From positions 806,001 to 870,000 of the forward strand of contig NZ_JABBGB010000003.1 of NCBI RefSeq assembly GCF_012927185.1: a stretch of DNA of 64,000 bases. The letters run 5' to 3'. The position numbers and the translations under genes were made by a program. Below, one piece after another: positions 1 through 8,093 of the stretch. Origin of the DNA: Pseudoflavitalea sp. G-6-1-2 (GTDB lineage Bacteria > Bacteroidota > Bacteroidia > Chitinophagales > Chitinophagaceae). A model generated the notes under the pieces. That model was not told where the DNA came from and did not search any database. It was given only the letters and a program-made list of their open reading frames with translations. Numbering within the stretch: position 1 is the stretch's first letter; each line of letters starts with the position of its first letter.

Positions 1-309
1 GATGATTGGAAGCTGCCTGGCAGTGGTTTCCTTCGGTTTCTGGAAAATATTGTTCACGCAGGTGGCTGCAATGGTGAGAGGGATGAGAAATTCAATCCAG
101 CTTCTGTCGAAATTTACATAACCCAGTGCGCTGAGTGCGAGTGTGATGGAGTGACCAATAGTGAAGGCCGTAACCAGTATCACCACTTTTTTCCAGTCGG
201 CCCACAGATAACGGAGGCAGAGGGCGGTTACAAAAAGAATATGGTCCATAGCATCCAGTGAAAGGATATGGCCTATTCCCAATTGAAAATATAAATTAAA
301 ATCCTGCAT
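1..309 (-). CDS. HupE/UreJ-like membrane protein, 3' end cut by window
   Basis: The reading frame opens with ATG at 309 and runs off the left edge, giving 103 residues. It begins MQDFNLYFQLGIGHILSLDA and contains the His/Asp-rich pattern LGIGHILSLDAMDHILF followed by hydrophobic helices and TIGHSITLALS. This pattern is typical of the HupE/UreJ family, whose members are small polytopic membrane proteins associated with nickel or cobalt enzymes in other bacteria; the Bacteroidota members have no settled role. It is divergent from the DUF6702 gene at 369 with about 60 bases between starts, and that pairing recurs in this phylum as far as I know. Family call is fairly sure, function is not. Confidence 0.75.
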   Translation of the reverse strand, partial: MQDFNLYFQLGIGHILSLDAMDHILFVTALCLRYLWADWKKVVILVTAFTIGHSITLALSALGYVNFDRSWIEFLIPLTIAATCVNNIFQKPKETTARQLPII

Positions 310-368
310 ACAAATCGGAGTGCTACAAAATAATTAAGAGATTTGTAATATAAAAATCAGAAGGTTTA

Positions 369-896
369 ATGGCGATACTACTGTATAAATGGCTCTGGGC
401 CGCTTCCTGCATCTTGTTTGCGCCTGCCGGCAAGTCCGTTGCACCTGCTGAGGTGCATCCTTTGTATATCAGCGTAACCGAGATCAATCACAATAATACG
501 GATAAAACTATCGAGATCAGCTGCAAAATTTTCACGGACGACTTCGAGAAAGGCATCTCCGAAGTACTCAAAAAGCATGTAGATCTCAGCAAACCTGCCA
601 ATCAGGAAGAAGCCAATAAACTGGTGGCTGAATACATCACGCGGCATCTGCAGCTCAGGGCCGATAACCGCGATCTGAAATATGAATTTGTAGGGTTTGA
701 AAGGGAGCGGGATGTGATCTGGAGCTACTTTCAGGTGAGTGGCGTTCCCAATCCTCCCAAAACCATAACAGTAAAGAATTCCATACTGTACGAGACTTAC
801 GATTCACAGATAAATATGATGCATGTAACGGTGTCGGGTAAGCGGAAAAGCTACAAGGTGAGCAATCCGAAACCCGATGCAAGTTTCGAGTTCTGA
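369..896 (+). CDS. DUF6702 family secreted protein
   Basis: A 175-residue protein with an N-terminal hydrophobic signal segment (about residues 5-25). After it comes HPLYISVTEINHN, the conserved opening of the Bacteroidota family DUF6702, and a beta-rich body with FTDDFEKGI. The protein is probably exported to the periplasm or outer envelope. No catalytic residues are recognisable. It lies head to head with the HupE/UreJ-like gene, which suggests a shared envelope function. The family assignment rests on motif recall and length; the biochemical role is unknown. Confidence 0.7.
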   Translation: MAILLYKWLWAASCILFAPAGKSVAPAEVHPLYISVTEINHNNTDKTIEISCKIFTDDFEKGISEVLKKHVDLSKPANQEEANKLVAEYITRHLQLRADNRDLKYEFVGFERERDVIWSYFQVSGVPNPPKTITVKNSILYETYDSQINMMHVTVSGKRKSYKVSNPKPDASFEF

Positions 897-1232
897 TATC
901 TCACAAATCATAATGCGATACTGAGTTTTACTGAACCGGCTGCATTCCGCGCGAATGTGTGCCTGCGGTCTGTGTGTTTTTCCATACCTGCGTAGGGGTA
1001 AGGCCTCACTTGATTGTTTATATAGCAAGTACTTTATGTTTTACACTTCCCGGAATGCGGGCGGCTGGAGGGCTGCTTGCATTTTCGGTTTTTATCACCA
1101 TCGTCCCCGTAATTTTTTAGTAGCCGGAATAGAAATGAATTCCTTGAAAACTGCTGTCGATAACAGCGCCATCCTCCGGATTATTCTGGTGGGTGGCGCC
1201 ATCACTGCGCTGTTATTCAGTAAGAGTGGGAA
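897..1232. other. 336-base intergenic gap, no convincing gene
   Basis: I see no RNA gene or terminator here. An in-frame ATG at 1135 opens a 33-residue frame (MNSLKTAVDNSAILRIILVG...) with one hydrophobic stretch that overlaps the convergent CNNM gene's stop by 4 bases. It could be a small membrane peptide, but there is no clear ribosome binding site and I have no family for it, so I do not call it. Confidence 0.4.
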
Positions 1233-2531
1233 TTAATTATCGTCCATATTCTCTTTGATCTCATCCGAAATGTGCACCAGCACTTTATCGATGCGCTGTG
1301 CATCCATGTCGATGATCTCAAATTTGAATCCCTGCCAGTCGAGGGTATCGCCGGTTTGCGGAATGCGTTCGAGTTTATGCAGAATAAATCCGGCGAGCGT
1401 ATCGAACTCCTGTTCGCCTTCATTCATCCATTCTGTTTTTTCGAAGTGTGTGAGGAAGTCGTAGAAAGGTATTTGTCCGTCTACAAGATAGGAGCCGTCT
1501 TCGCGTTCGCGCACTTCATAATCTTCGATATCCATCTGCGGCAGATCGCCCACGATGGCTTCGAGGATATCGTTGAGGGTGATCATTCCCTGCAATGTGC
1601 CGTACTCGTCCACAATAAAGCAGGCATGTATCTTCTGTTTCTTGAATTTCTCCAGAACAGTGTAAGCGGTAATGTTTTCGGGTACAAAGAGTGCTGGTTT
1701 CATGATAGCGCCGAACACGGTGAGATCATTGGTAACGTACAAATCTTTCAATGATACCACGCCTTTGAGGTTATCGAGGCTTCCTTCGCAGATGGGATAT
1801 ACCGAATGAGGTTCGCGAATAATCTTTTCCTTCATCTTCACTTCGTTGTCCGAACTGTCGAACCAGATGATGTCGCTGCGGTGCGTCATTATCGAAGTGA
1901 TATTGCGGTCTCCGAGATGGAAAACCCTTTCGATGATTTCCTGCTCAGCTTCTTCGATGGTGCCTTGTTCGGTTCCTTCGCTGATGATGGCTTTGATCTC
2001 TTCTTCCGTTACCTGTGTGTCTTTGGCTTTGATGCCTAAGAGTTTCACCAGCAGGTGGGTGCTTTTGGTAAGCAGCCAGATGAATGGATAGGTGGCGAGA
2101 CTGAGCAAACGCATGGGAGCCGCCACATTTTTTGCAATGGCTTCCGGGCGCGATAGCCCCAGTCTTTTGGGAACCAGCTCTCCGAGCACCAATGAAAAAT
2201 ACGTAACGGCCACTACGATGATGGCAGTGGCGAGTCCGCTTGAATATGGTCGTGTAAGGTCGAATTGCTGCAACCAGATAACGATACCTGATTTCAGTTT
2301 CTCACCGGAGAAGATACCGGTAAGGATACCTATGAGTGTGATTCCGATCTGTACTGTACTGAGGAACGTGTCGGGGTGACTGGCCAGTTCTAGTGCTTCC
2401 CTGGCTCTTTTGTCGCCCTTATTGGCCTGGGCTTCGAGCCTTGCCTTGCGTGCTGATACCAGGGCGATCTCTGCCATCGAAAATAATCCGTTCAGTAAAA
2501 TCAATCCCAGTATTATAAAAACTTCTCCCAT
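1233..2531 (-). CDS. CNNM/CBS-domain membrane protein (CorC/hemolysin family)
   Basis: At 432 residues this has the complete layout of the family: a CNNM (DUF21) membrane domain with about four helices (residues 1-190, including LFSMAEIALVSARKARLE and VLGELVPKRLGL), a CBS pair (about 210-335, with DEYGTLQGMITLNDILEAIVGD), and a C-terminal CorC/HlyC domain ending around 425 (DTLAGFILHKLERIP). Members are thought to take part in Mg2+ or Co2+ efflux or homeostasis; the name hemolysin is historical. The gene sits 8 bases upstream of nothing on its strand except the PAP2 gene (PAP2 stop at 2540, this start at 2531), so the two are probably cotranscribed. Confidence 0.9.
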   Translation of the reverse strand: MGEVFIILGLILLNGLFSMAEIALVSARKARLEAQANKGDKRAREALELASHPDTFLSTVQIGITLIGILTGIFSGEKLKSGIVIWLQQFDLTRPYSSGLATAIIVVAVTYFSLVLGELVPKRLGLSRPEAIAKNVAAPMRLLSLATYPFIWLLTKSTHLLVKLLGIKAKDTQVTEEEIKAIISEGTEQGTIEEAEQEIIERVFHLGDRNITSIMTHRSDIIWFDSSDNEVKMKEKIIREPHSVYPICEGSLDNLKGVVSLKDLYVTNDLTVFGAIMKPALFVPENITAYTVLEKFKKQKIHACFIVDEYGTLQGMITLNDILEAIVGDLPQMDIEDYEVREREDGSYLVDGQIPFYDFLTHFEKTEWMNEGEQEFDTLAGFILHKLERIPQTGDTLDWQGFKFEIIDMDAQRIDKVLVHISDEIKENMDDN

Positions 2532-2539
2532 TGCCGGCT

Positions 2540-3151
2540 TTATTTGTCTAGACTTAGCGTACCTATCTGTCGGTTAAACATTTTTCCTGTAAAATATCCT
2601 ATGCCACAGCCTAATAATGATCCACAAAATACGTCAAAAGGATAATGTACGCCTACATATATTTGAGTGTACCCGATAATAAAAGCCCAAAAGAAGAAAA
2701 TCCATGCGAATTTTCCTATAACCGGCCTCAATGTTAAGAAAAAGAACATAGCCTGCGCAAAATGGCTGGTGGCATGCGAAGAGGTGAAACTGGAGCTTCT
2801 GGGGCAATACTTGATGAAAAATCTTAATTGCTGAGACAGTTCCGGATCCTGACAGGGACGGGTACGCATTATAGTCTGTTTGATGATCTGACTGCTGAAC
2901 ACATCGGCCAGAGCCGCAGTAACAACAATGCCCAGAAACCACCACCAGCCCTTCACTTTGAAGTTGAAGGCCACAAAAAGCAGCAGGAAAAGATAGAGGG
3001 GAATCCAGAAAAGCGTTTCCCGCATATAGGGGAGAACGGTGTCGAAGAAGTTATTTCCCCAGTTCTGATTGATATGTTTGATCAGCCAGCTGTCTGCCGG
3101 CTGAATTAGTTTCCAGAATGTTAAGAAGCATGTGCCTGAGTCGAAAATCAT
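2540..3151 (-). CDS. PAP2 family phosphatase
   Basis: An integral membrane phosphatase, 203 residues from the ATG at 3151. The three PAP2 motifs are present: KQTIMRTRP (KX6RP), SSFTSSHATS (the PSGH position reads TSSH), and QIYVGVHYPFD (the histidine and aspartate of the third motif). The usual arginine of the third motif is Gln, a change I believe is common in Bacteroidota. Substrate could be undecaprenyl or phosphatidylglycerol phosphate. A longer frame from 3205 would overlap the divergent sulfatase start at 3197; I prefer 3151 because a TAnnTTTG element lies 5 bases upstream. Confidence 0.88.
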   Translation of the reverse strand: MIFDSGTCFLTFWKLIQPADSWLIKHINQNWGNNFFDTVLPYMRETLFWIPLYLFLLLFVAFNFKVKGWWWFLGIVVTAALADVFSSQIIKQTIMRTRPCQDPELSQQLRFFIKYCPRSSSFTSSHATSHFAQAMFFFLTLRPVIGKFAWIFFFWAFIIGYTQIYVGVHYPFDVFCGSLLGCGIGYFTGKMFNRQIGTLSLDK

Positions 3152-3156
3152 AACTA

Positions 3157-3164
3157 CAAAAATA
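3157..3164 (-). promoter_or_regulatory. -7 promoter element for PAP2 gene
   Basis: On the minus strand the sequence is TATTTTTG, an exact match to the Bacteroidota -7 consensus TAnnTTTG. It ends 5 bases before the ATG at 3151, so transcription would start at or beside the start codon. It supports the shorter PAP2 start. Confidence 0.5.
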
Positions 3165-3196
3165 AAAACTATAATTTTAGCGCCTATTTTCTTTCT

Positions 3197-5200
3197 ATGA
3201 AACAATTTATCAGAAGATTACCGGCCCTGGTTCGCTGGATCGGCTCGATCGGATTGATCTTTTTCATCCTCTTTACCCTCATGCGCCTGGGGATGTACCT
3301 CTTTTTCAATAAGCAGGGATACAGCCTCGGACAGCTTACGGATGCCTTTTTTCTCGGCGCCCGCTACGATCTCCGGATCATCAGCCTCGTACTTCTGATC
3401 ATTTTGCTGCTGGGCAGTCTTCCCTGGCTGCATCCGTTCAAAAGCAATTTCGGCAGGCGCTGGTGGAATGTAATATTAACGATTGTCTGCTTCTTCCTGT
3501 TGTTCTTCTTTGTAGTTGATTATGCGCACTATGCTTATCTCGTACAAAGATTGAATGCCAGTGTGCTCAATTACCTCGAAGATGCCGGCATCAGCACCAG
3601 CATGGTATGGCAGAGTTATCCCGTTATCAGACTGGTTCTTGGCCTGCTGATCGGAACCTGGTTCATCGTTTGGCTCATCAAACGCTCCTGGCGCAGGATT
3701 CAGGCCAGCGCCCAACCCGTAAGCAAGAAAATGCGCATCGGATCTTTCATCGGTTGCTTTCTGATCTTCGGTTTTCTGATCTTCGGAAAGTTCAATCAGT
3801 ATCCGCTTCGCTGGAGCGATGCATTTGCATTGGGCAGCGATTACAAAGCCAATCTCTCACTCAATCCATTCGAATCTTTCTTCAATACACTCAAGTTCCG
3901 CGCTAATCAGTACGATATCAAAAAGGTGAAGGAATTCTTCCCTGTGATAAAACAATACTACAACCTCGATGCCAATACTCCGGAGTTGCAGTACGAAAGA
4001 AAAGTGCTGCCGCGCACTACCAATACGCTCACATCGAAACCGAATATTGTTCTGGTGATCTGTGAATCGTTCAGCGGATACAAAAGTTCCATGTGGGGCA
4101 ATCCGCTCAATACTACACCTTTCTTCGATCAGATGTGTAAATCGGGGATGTTCTTCGAGCGCTGCTTCACGCCTACCTACGGCACTGCCCGCGGTGTATG
4201 GGCCACACTCACCGGAATGCCCGATGTGGAGATGCCGAAGACTGCCAGCCGCAACCCGTCTGCTGTGGATCAGCACATCATCATCAACGATTTCACCGAC
4301 TACGAAAAATTCTATCTCATCGGTGGCAGCACCAGCTGGGCCAATATGCGCGGACTGCTCACCAACAATATCCAGAACCTCCATCTCTACGAACAGGATG
4401 ATTACGAAGTGCCCAAAGTAGATGTGTGGGGAATCAGCGATAAGAATCTTTTCCTCGAATCGAACAAGATACTCGCAAAGCAAACCAGGCCGTTCTTTGC
4501 GGTGATCCAAACGGCCGATAACCATCGCCCGTACACCATTCCGGAAGAAGATCAGAAAGAATTCAAAACCATCAATGTTCCGCAGGATTCCCTTCGCAAA
4601 TACGGATTTGAATCGCTTCCCGAAGTGAATGCTTTCCGCTATACCGATTTCTGTTATCAGAAATTCATCGAAGCAGCGAGCAAGGAAAAATATTTCGATA
4701 ACACTTTATTCGTATTCATCGGCGATCACGGCATTCCCGGCAATGCAGGAACCATGTTCCCCGATGCATGGACGGAGCAGCGTCTCACATCTGAGCATGT
4801 GCCGCTGCTGTTCTACGCACCGAAACTGATTGCGCCCGAACGCCGTTCGCAATTATGTTCTCAGATGGATGTACTGCCCACTATCGCGGGTCTCAGCAAT
4901 ATCCCTTACGTGAACAGTTCATTGGGAAAAGATCTGCTGGATACCACTTCCAAAAAGTTTGCGTTTATCTTTGATCCGGACAATACCCTCATCGGTGCCG
5001 TGAAAGGAGATTATTTCTATCGCGAACAACTGAAAACGAAGAAAGCAGAATTCGTATCGGTGGTTAACAACAACAAACCCGGCACTGACGCTGCTACGAT
5101 GGCCGAGCGCGAGCAACTGAAGCAACTGAGCGAGGCCATTTACGAAACAGCGAAATATCTGTTGCTGAACAACAAGAAGAAAGTTCCGCCTGCGAAATAA
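3197..5200 (+). CDS. LTA synthase-like sulfatase/phosphatase family protein
   Basis: A 667-residue membrane-anchored enzyme of the alkaline phosphatase superfamily. About five transmembrane segments fill residues 1-200. The extracytoplasmic catalytic domain begins near KPNIVLVICESFSGY, has the nucleophile Thr region PTYGTARGVWATLTGMP and the metal-binding VFIGDHGIPGN. Relatives transfer glycerol-phosphate or phosphoethanolamine to envelope glycans or lipids. Bacteroidota do not make classical lipoteichoic acid, so a phosphoglycerol or phosphoethanolamine transferase acting on LPS or another envelope polymer is an inference. A strong hairpin terminator follows. Confidence 0.88.
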   Translation: MKQFIRRLPALVRWIGSIGLIFFILFTLMRLGMYLFFNKQGYSLGQLTDAFFLGARYDLRIISLVLLIILLLGSLPWLHPFKSNFGRRWWNVILTIVCFFLLFFFVVDYAHYAYLVQRLNASVLNYLEDAGISTSMVWQSYPVIRLVLGLLIGTWFIVWLIKRSWRRIQASAQPVSKKMRIGSFIGCFLIFGFLIFGKFNQYPLRWSDAFALGSDYKANLSLNPFESFFNTLKFRANQYDIKKVKEFFPVIKQYYNLDANTPELQYERKVLPRTTNTLTSKPNIVLVICESFSGYKSSMWGNPLNTTPFFDQMCKSGMFFERCFTPTYGTARGVWATLTGMPDVEMPKTASRNPSAVDQHIIINDFTDYEKFYLIGGSTSWANMRGLLTNNIQNLHLYEQDDYEVPKVDVWGISDKNLFLESNKILAKQTRPFFAVIQTADNHRPYTIPEEDQKEFKTINVPQDSLRKYGFESLPEVNAFRYTDFCYQKFIEAASKEKYFDNTLFVFIGDHGIPGNAGTMFPDAWTEQRLTSEHVPLLFYAPKLIAPERRSQLCSQMDVLPTIAGLSNIPYVNSSLGKDLLDTTSKKFAFIFDPDNTLIGAVKGDYFYREQLKTKKAEFVSVVNNNKPGTDAATMAEREQLKQLSEAIYETAKYLLLNNKKKVPPAK

Positions 5201-5229
5201 CAGCGGCATCAACTTCTATCAAAATATAT

Positions 5230-5259
5230 CCGGGTTTCGTGAAAGCGAAACCCGGTTTT
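5230..5259 (+). terminator. Rho-independent terminator after sulfatase gene
   Basis: A perfect 10-bp stem (CCGGGTTTCG paired with CGAAACCCGG) with a 6-base loop is followed by TTTT. It lies 30 bases after the sulfatase stop. Confidence 0.85.
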
Positions 5260-5330
5260 CCAATCCTGCAGAAGAGCCTCATACACATCCGGTATCCCTC
5301 ACTGCCCATGGCAACCCTAAACAAACCTGC

Positions 5331-7409
5331 ATGAAAAGTGGATTCACCGGATTACTGATCGCATTCGCATTCATCGCCTGCAATGATGCCGACAAGTCTG
5401 CATCGAAAAACGCATTGGCCGAAAATCGTCCTGCACCCTGCAATTCTTCTTCGAAGATCACCACCATCACTCCCGATGATGTGTATGACCTGAGTGGTTA
5501 TGCGCACATCTCGCGCGTGAGTCCTTACAATCTCTTCGACGAAAATTATTTCGATCCGAAGGATCGCTTTGCCACCGAATTCCCGAAAACTTCTCCGCAT
5601 CCGAAGAAGGGAATCAACTTATATTTCAAAGATGGCGGAAGCCGCATTGTAGTTGATCTCCGTGCGCCGCATAAATTATCGAACATCACGCTCTACGATC
5701 GTTCAAAACAATCCGACAGCGTATTCATCTACACTGGCACCATGCGCAACTGGAAACTCAAAGCAGCATTCAGTACCAAAGGAGATCCTGCAGGGTGGGG
5801 CTGGCGCAATATCAGTATTCAGGACAGCACTCAATACGTAATGTTCCGATTCAGCAGTCCGGAGGCCGACATCACCGAAGCAATTATGTACGGATGCCCG
5901 CTCGCAACGCTTCCTCCACCAGCACCAGCCGAGTACACCGGTCCGCGCCTCGAACCCAAAATGATGAAGGAATTCCTCGGCGTCAATTGCTACCAGGGCA
6001 CCGATATCCGCTGGATGAAACCATTCTACTACTCCCGCGTATACACCAGCATCAGCCGCATCGATGTAGACAACGTAGACAACTGGCCCAACATAAAATA
6101 TTTCATCACACCACATGGCTGGTGGAACAATGGCACCAACGATTACGTGCTGTATGCAGACAGCATCACCCGCGATGTGGGCAACAAAGTCTGGTATGCC
6201 TATCTCGGTGTACCTGCATGGATGGAGAAGAAGGGATTATGGAATGAAGACAGGCCCGTTACCAAAATCGGCATGAACCCCGAAGATCCGATGAGCTACG
6301 CACGGCATGCCAACATGATGTGGACCATGGCCGCCTGCTACGGCACCACCAAAGTAGACACCAATCTCATTCGCTCGATAGAACCACATCGATTCTCCGG
6401 CCGCAACATCATGACCATCTATGAAAACGGCAATGAAACCGATGCCGCCTGGGGAGGCAACAAATATTGCAATCCTGTTTCTTACTTCGCGCAAAGCACA
6501 GCAGATTACGATGGCAATGAAGGCCGCATGGGATCTACCTTCGGCATCAAGAATGCAGATCCCAACAGCAACCTCATGCTCGCCGGATTCACCAGCTTCG
6601 ATGTAGATCGACTGCGCGTATTGCAGTTCCTCTGCAACACACTTCGCGACGATAAAAAATTCCTCTGGAATGGGGGCATTCAATACCACTATTACTCCAG
6701 CAATGGAAAAGGCGATCACCCCACAGATATCTTCACCAGCGCCACAGCCGGCATAACACCTGAAGAAGATAGCCTGCGTCAGAAAATGACCAAAGCACGA
6801 AACGAAACCTACAAGCTGCAACCCAATGTAGAATGCATTCTCGGAGAATATGGATACGACAAAAGCCGCACCAGCAAGGTATCTGCGCCACTCGTTCCGG
6901 GCTACAACCAATCTGAAAGTCAGGGACTGATGCTGGTCCGCGCCATCAATCTCATTGCCTTCTCCGGCTTCGACAGGTACATCATCTATTGGGTGAAAGA
7001 CGATGCCGACGAAAATGATCCGGGCCTCTTCATCACCAGCGGTATCCTGCGACAGACGGGCAATTTCCAGTTCTCGCCATATCCCGCCTGGTTTTACATC
7101 AACACTTTTGTACATCATCTAGGCAACTACATTCCCGAAAAAATAATCAAAGAGCAGGGTGATGTATGGATCTACAAATATCGCAACAAAGTCTCTCCTG
7201 ATTCAGCAGCCTACTTCGTATACTGTCCAACGCGCAACGGAAAAAAAGTGAATGCATTCACCTTGCAAACCGGCGGAGTATCTGCTACTGAAGTATCACT
7301 GAAAGATAAAATGCCGGAAGGAATAATCACTCCGCTGCAAATCAGCAATGGCACTGTAAACATAAACGTTAGTGAGGCGCCAAAGCTAATACTGGTGAAG
7401 GAAAAATAG
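5331..7409 (+). CDS. lipoprotein, predicted clan GH-A glycosidase with N-terminal binding domain
   Basis: 692 residues. The N-terminus (MKSGFTGLLIAFAFIAC) is a lipoprotein signal with the lipid-accepting Cys at 17. Residues about 60-195 look like a discoidin (F5/8)-type jelly roll (GGSRIVVDLRAPHKLSNITLYD). Residues about 215-600 look like a TIM barrel with two glutamates placed as in clan GH-A: IYENGNETDAAW (acid/base E369 after Asn) and ILGEYGYD (nucleophile E506). A short beta domain ends the chain. I infer an envelope-anchored glycoside hydrolase; I cannot name the CAZy family or substrate. No SusC/SusD pair is adjacent. Confidence 0.65.
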   Translation: MKSGFTGLLIAFAFIACNDADKSASKNALAENRPAPCNSSSKITTITPDDVYDLSGYAHISRVSPYNLFDENYFDPKDRFATEFPKTSPHPKKGINLYFKDGGSRIVVDLRAPHKLSNITLYDRSKQSDSVFIYTGTMRNWKLKAAFSTKGDPAGWGWRNISIQDSTQYVMFRFSSPEADITEAIMYGCPLATLPPPAPAEYTGPRLEPKMMKEFLGVNCYQGTDIRWMKPFYYSRVYTSISRIDVDNVDNWPNIKYFITPHGWWNNGTNDYVLYADSITRDVGNKVWYAYLGVPAWMEKKGLWNEDRPVTKIGMNPEDPMSYARHANMMWTMAACYGTTKVDTNLIRSIEPHRFSGRNIMTIYENGNETDAAWGGNKYCNPVSYFAQSTADYDGNEGRMGSTFGIKNADPNSNLMLAGFTSFDVDRLRVLQFLCNTLRDDKKFLWNGGIQYHYYSSNGKGDHPTDIFTSATAGITPEEDSLRQKMTKARNETYKLQPNVECILGEYGYDKSRTSKVSAPLVPGYNQSESQGLMLVRAINLIAFSGFDRYIIYWVKDDADENDPGLFITSGILRQTGNFQFSPYPAWFYINTFVHHLGNYIPEKIIKEQGDVWIYKYRNKVSPDSAAYFVYCPTRNGKKVNAFTLQTGGVSATEVSLKDKMPEGIITPLQISNGTVNINVSEAPKLILVKEK

Positions 7410-7413
7410 TATG

Positions 7414-7569
7414 CAGCCGGAGGCGGGGCAGCAACGCGGCAGACAAATATGCCCGGCAGAGCAGTATCTCCGATGGGCGTTGGTCAAATCGGATTAAGCG
7501 ATAGTAATACTTTTCAGCTTTCGCGCAACATATTTGAAGGCCTGCGTTGCTGAACCCCGCCTCCGGCTG
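7414..7569 (-). repeat. covarying-stem element, copy 1
   Basis: First of four related elements. In element orientation (minus strand) a left arm at 7544-7569 is followed by a core that starts GGCCTTCAAATATG near 7541, and the right arm is 7414-7437. The two arms are complementary over 24 bases with a 2-base bulge (CAGCCGGAGGCGGGG then CAGCAACGC). The core carries GCGAAAGC, CATCGGAG and CTGCCGGGCATATTTG. It begins 4 bases after the preceding stop codon. A conserved outer motif TTGCACATTCAGCGA lies at 7571-7588 on the minus strand. It is not a simple terminator because there is no T run. Confidence 0.8.
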
Positions 7570-7704
7570 ATCGCTGAATGTGCAACAGTAAACTTTGAAA
7601 AGGTTCATGCTTCTTCTGTTGATCATGTGATGCATTGTGCTGCTCATTATTTTGACATTCATTCATCAGTTGCCTTTTATCTGCTGCACCTTCAGCGACG
7701 TGCA

Positions 7705-7845
7705 GCAAAGGGATATGCAACGTTGGCCTACAAATATGTTGTACTGCAGTTCAGCCTTGTGTCGAAGTTCCATCCGATTCGATAATGTCGATCGGAGATA
7801 CTGCTCTGCCGGGCATATTTGTCAGCCGCGTCTCATATCCCTTTG
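7705..7845 (+). repeat. covarying-stem element, copy 2
   Basis: Second copy, inverted relative to copy 1 and 135 bases from it. The arms are CAAAGGGATATG (7705-7716) and its exact complement at 7834-7845, unrelated in sequence to the arms of copy 1. The core runs from GGCCTACAAATATG (about 7725) to the CTGCCGGGCATATTTGTCAGCC block (7804-7827). Positions 7791-7830 match the reverse complement of 7435-7474 at 39 of 40 bases. Outer flanks CTGCTGCACCTTCAGCGA (7681-7698) and GAAACCATTCCTGCAAT (7847-7863) resemble the flanks of copy 3. Confidence 0.8.
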
Positions 7846-7863
7846 TGAAACCATTCCTGCAAT

Positions 7864-8066
7864 AGACATTCTAAACATGCCATTTAATGAGTCTGTAATT
7901 ACTCAGTAACTGATCATCCAAACAATCGATTGATAACATTTCTCATATCCGCCTGTTGCCTTCATCCGGGCCTCCAGCCGCAAAAAACAGGGAAATAGGG
8001 CATATTTAGGGCTCCAATGTTGGTAAAATACCCGGAACTGGTAATCAGAACCTGCTGGTAAACACT
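7864..8066. other. intergenic DNA upstream of glmM
   Basis: About 200 bases between the repeat cluster and the glmM promoter. I see no open frame of note, hairpin or repeat copy in it. Confidence 0.4.
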
Positions 8067-8088
8067 TATTTTTGTACCCTTAATTTTG
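8067..8088 (+). promoter_or_regulatory. two candidate -7 elements upstream of glmM
   Basis: TATTTTTG at 8067-8074 and TAATTTTG at 8081-8088 both match TAnnTTTG. The second ends 5 bases before the TTG start codon at 8094 and would give a leaderless mRNA; the first would give a leader of roughly a dozen bases. No convincing -33 TTG was found at the usual spacing. Confidence 0.45.
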
Positions 8089-8093
8089 GAACC

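Noticed and set aside
955-1236. 93-residue frame between DUF6702 and the CNNM gene
   Set aside because: First part has no protein-like pattern and no ribosome binding site. Only the last 33 residues look membrane-like, not enough to call.
7414-7845. attC site or integron cassette array
   Set aside because: The paired arms are not conserved between copies, no GTTRRRY/RYYYAAC core pair was found at the ends, and no integrase gene lies in the window.
7534-7909. Overlapping frames of 83 and 90 residues in the repeat cluster
   Set aside because: They run through the inverted elements and are not kept between copies; explained by the repeat structure.
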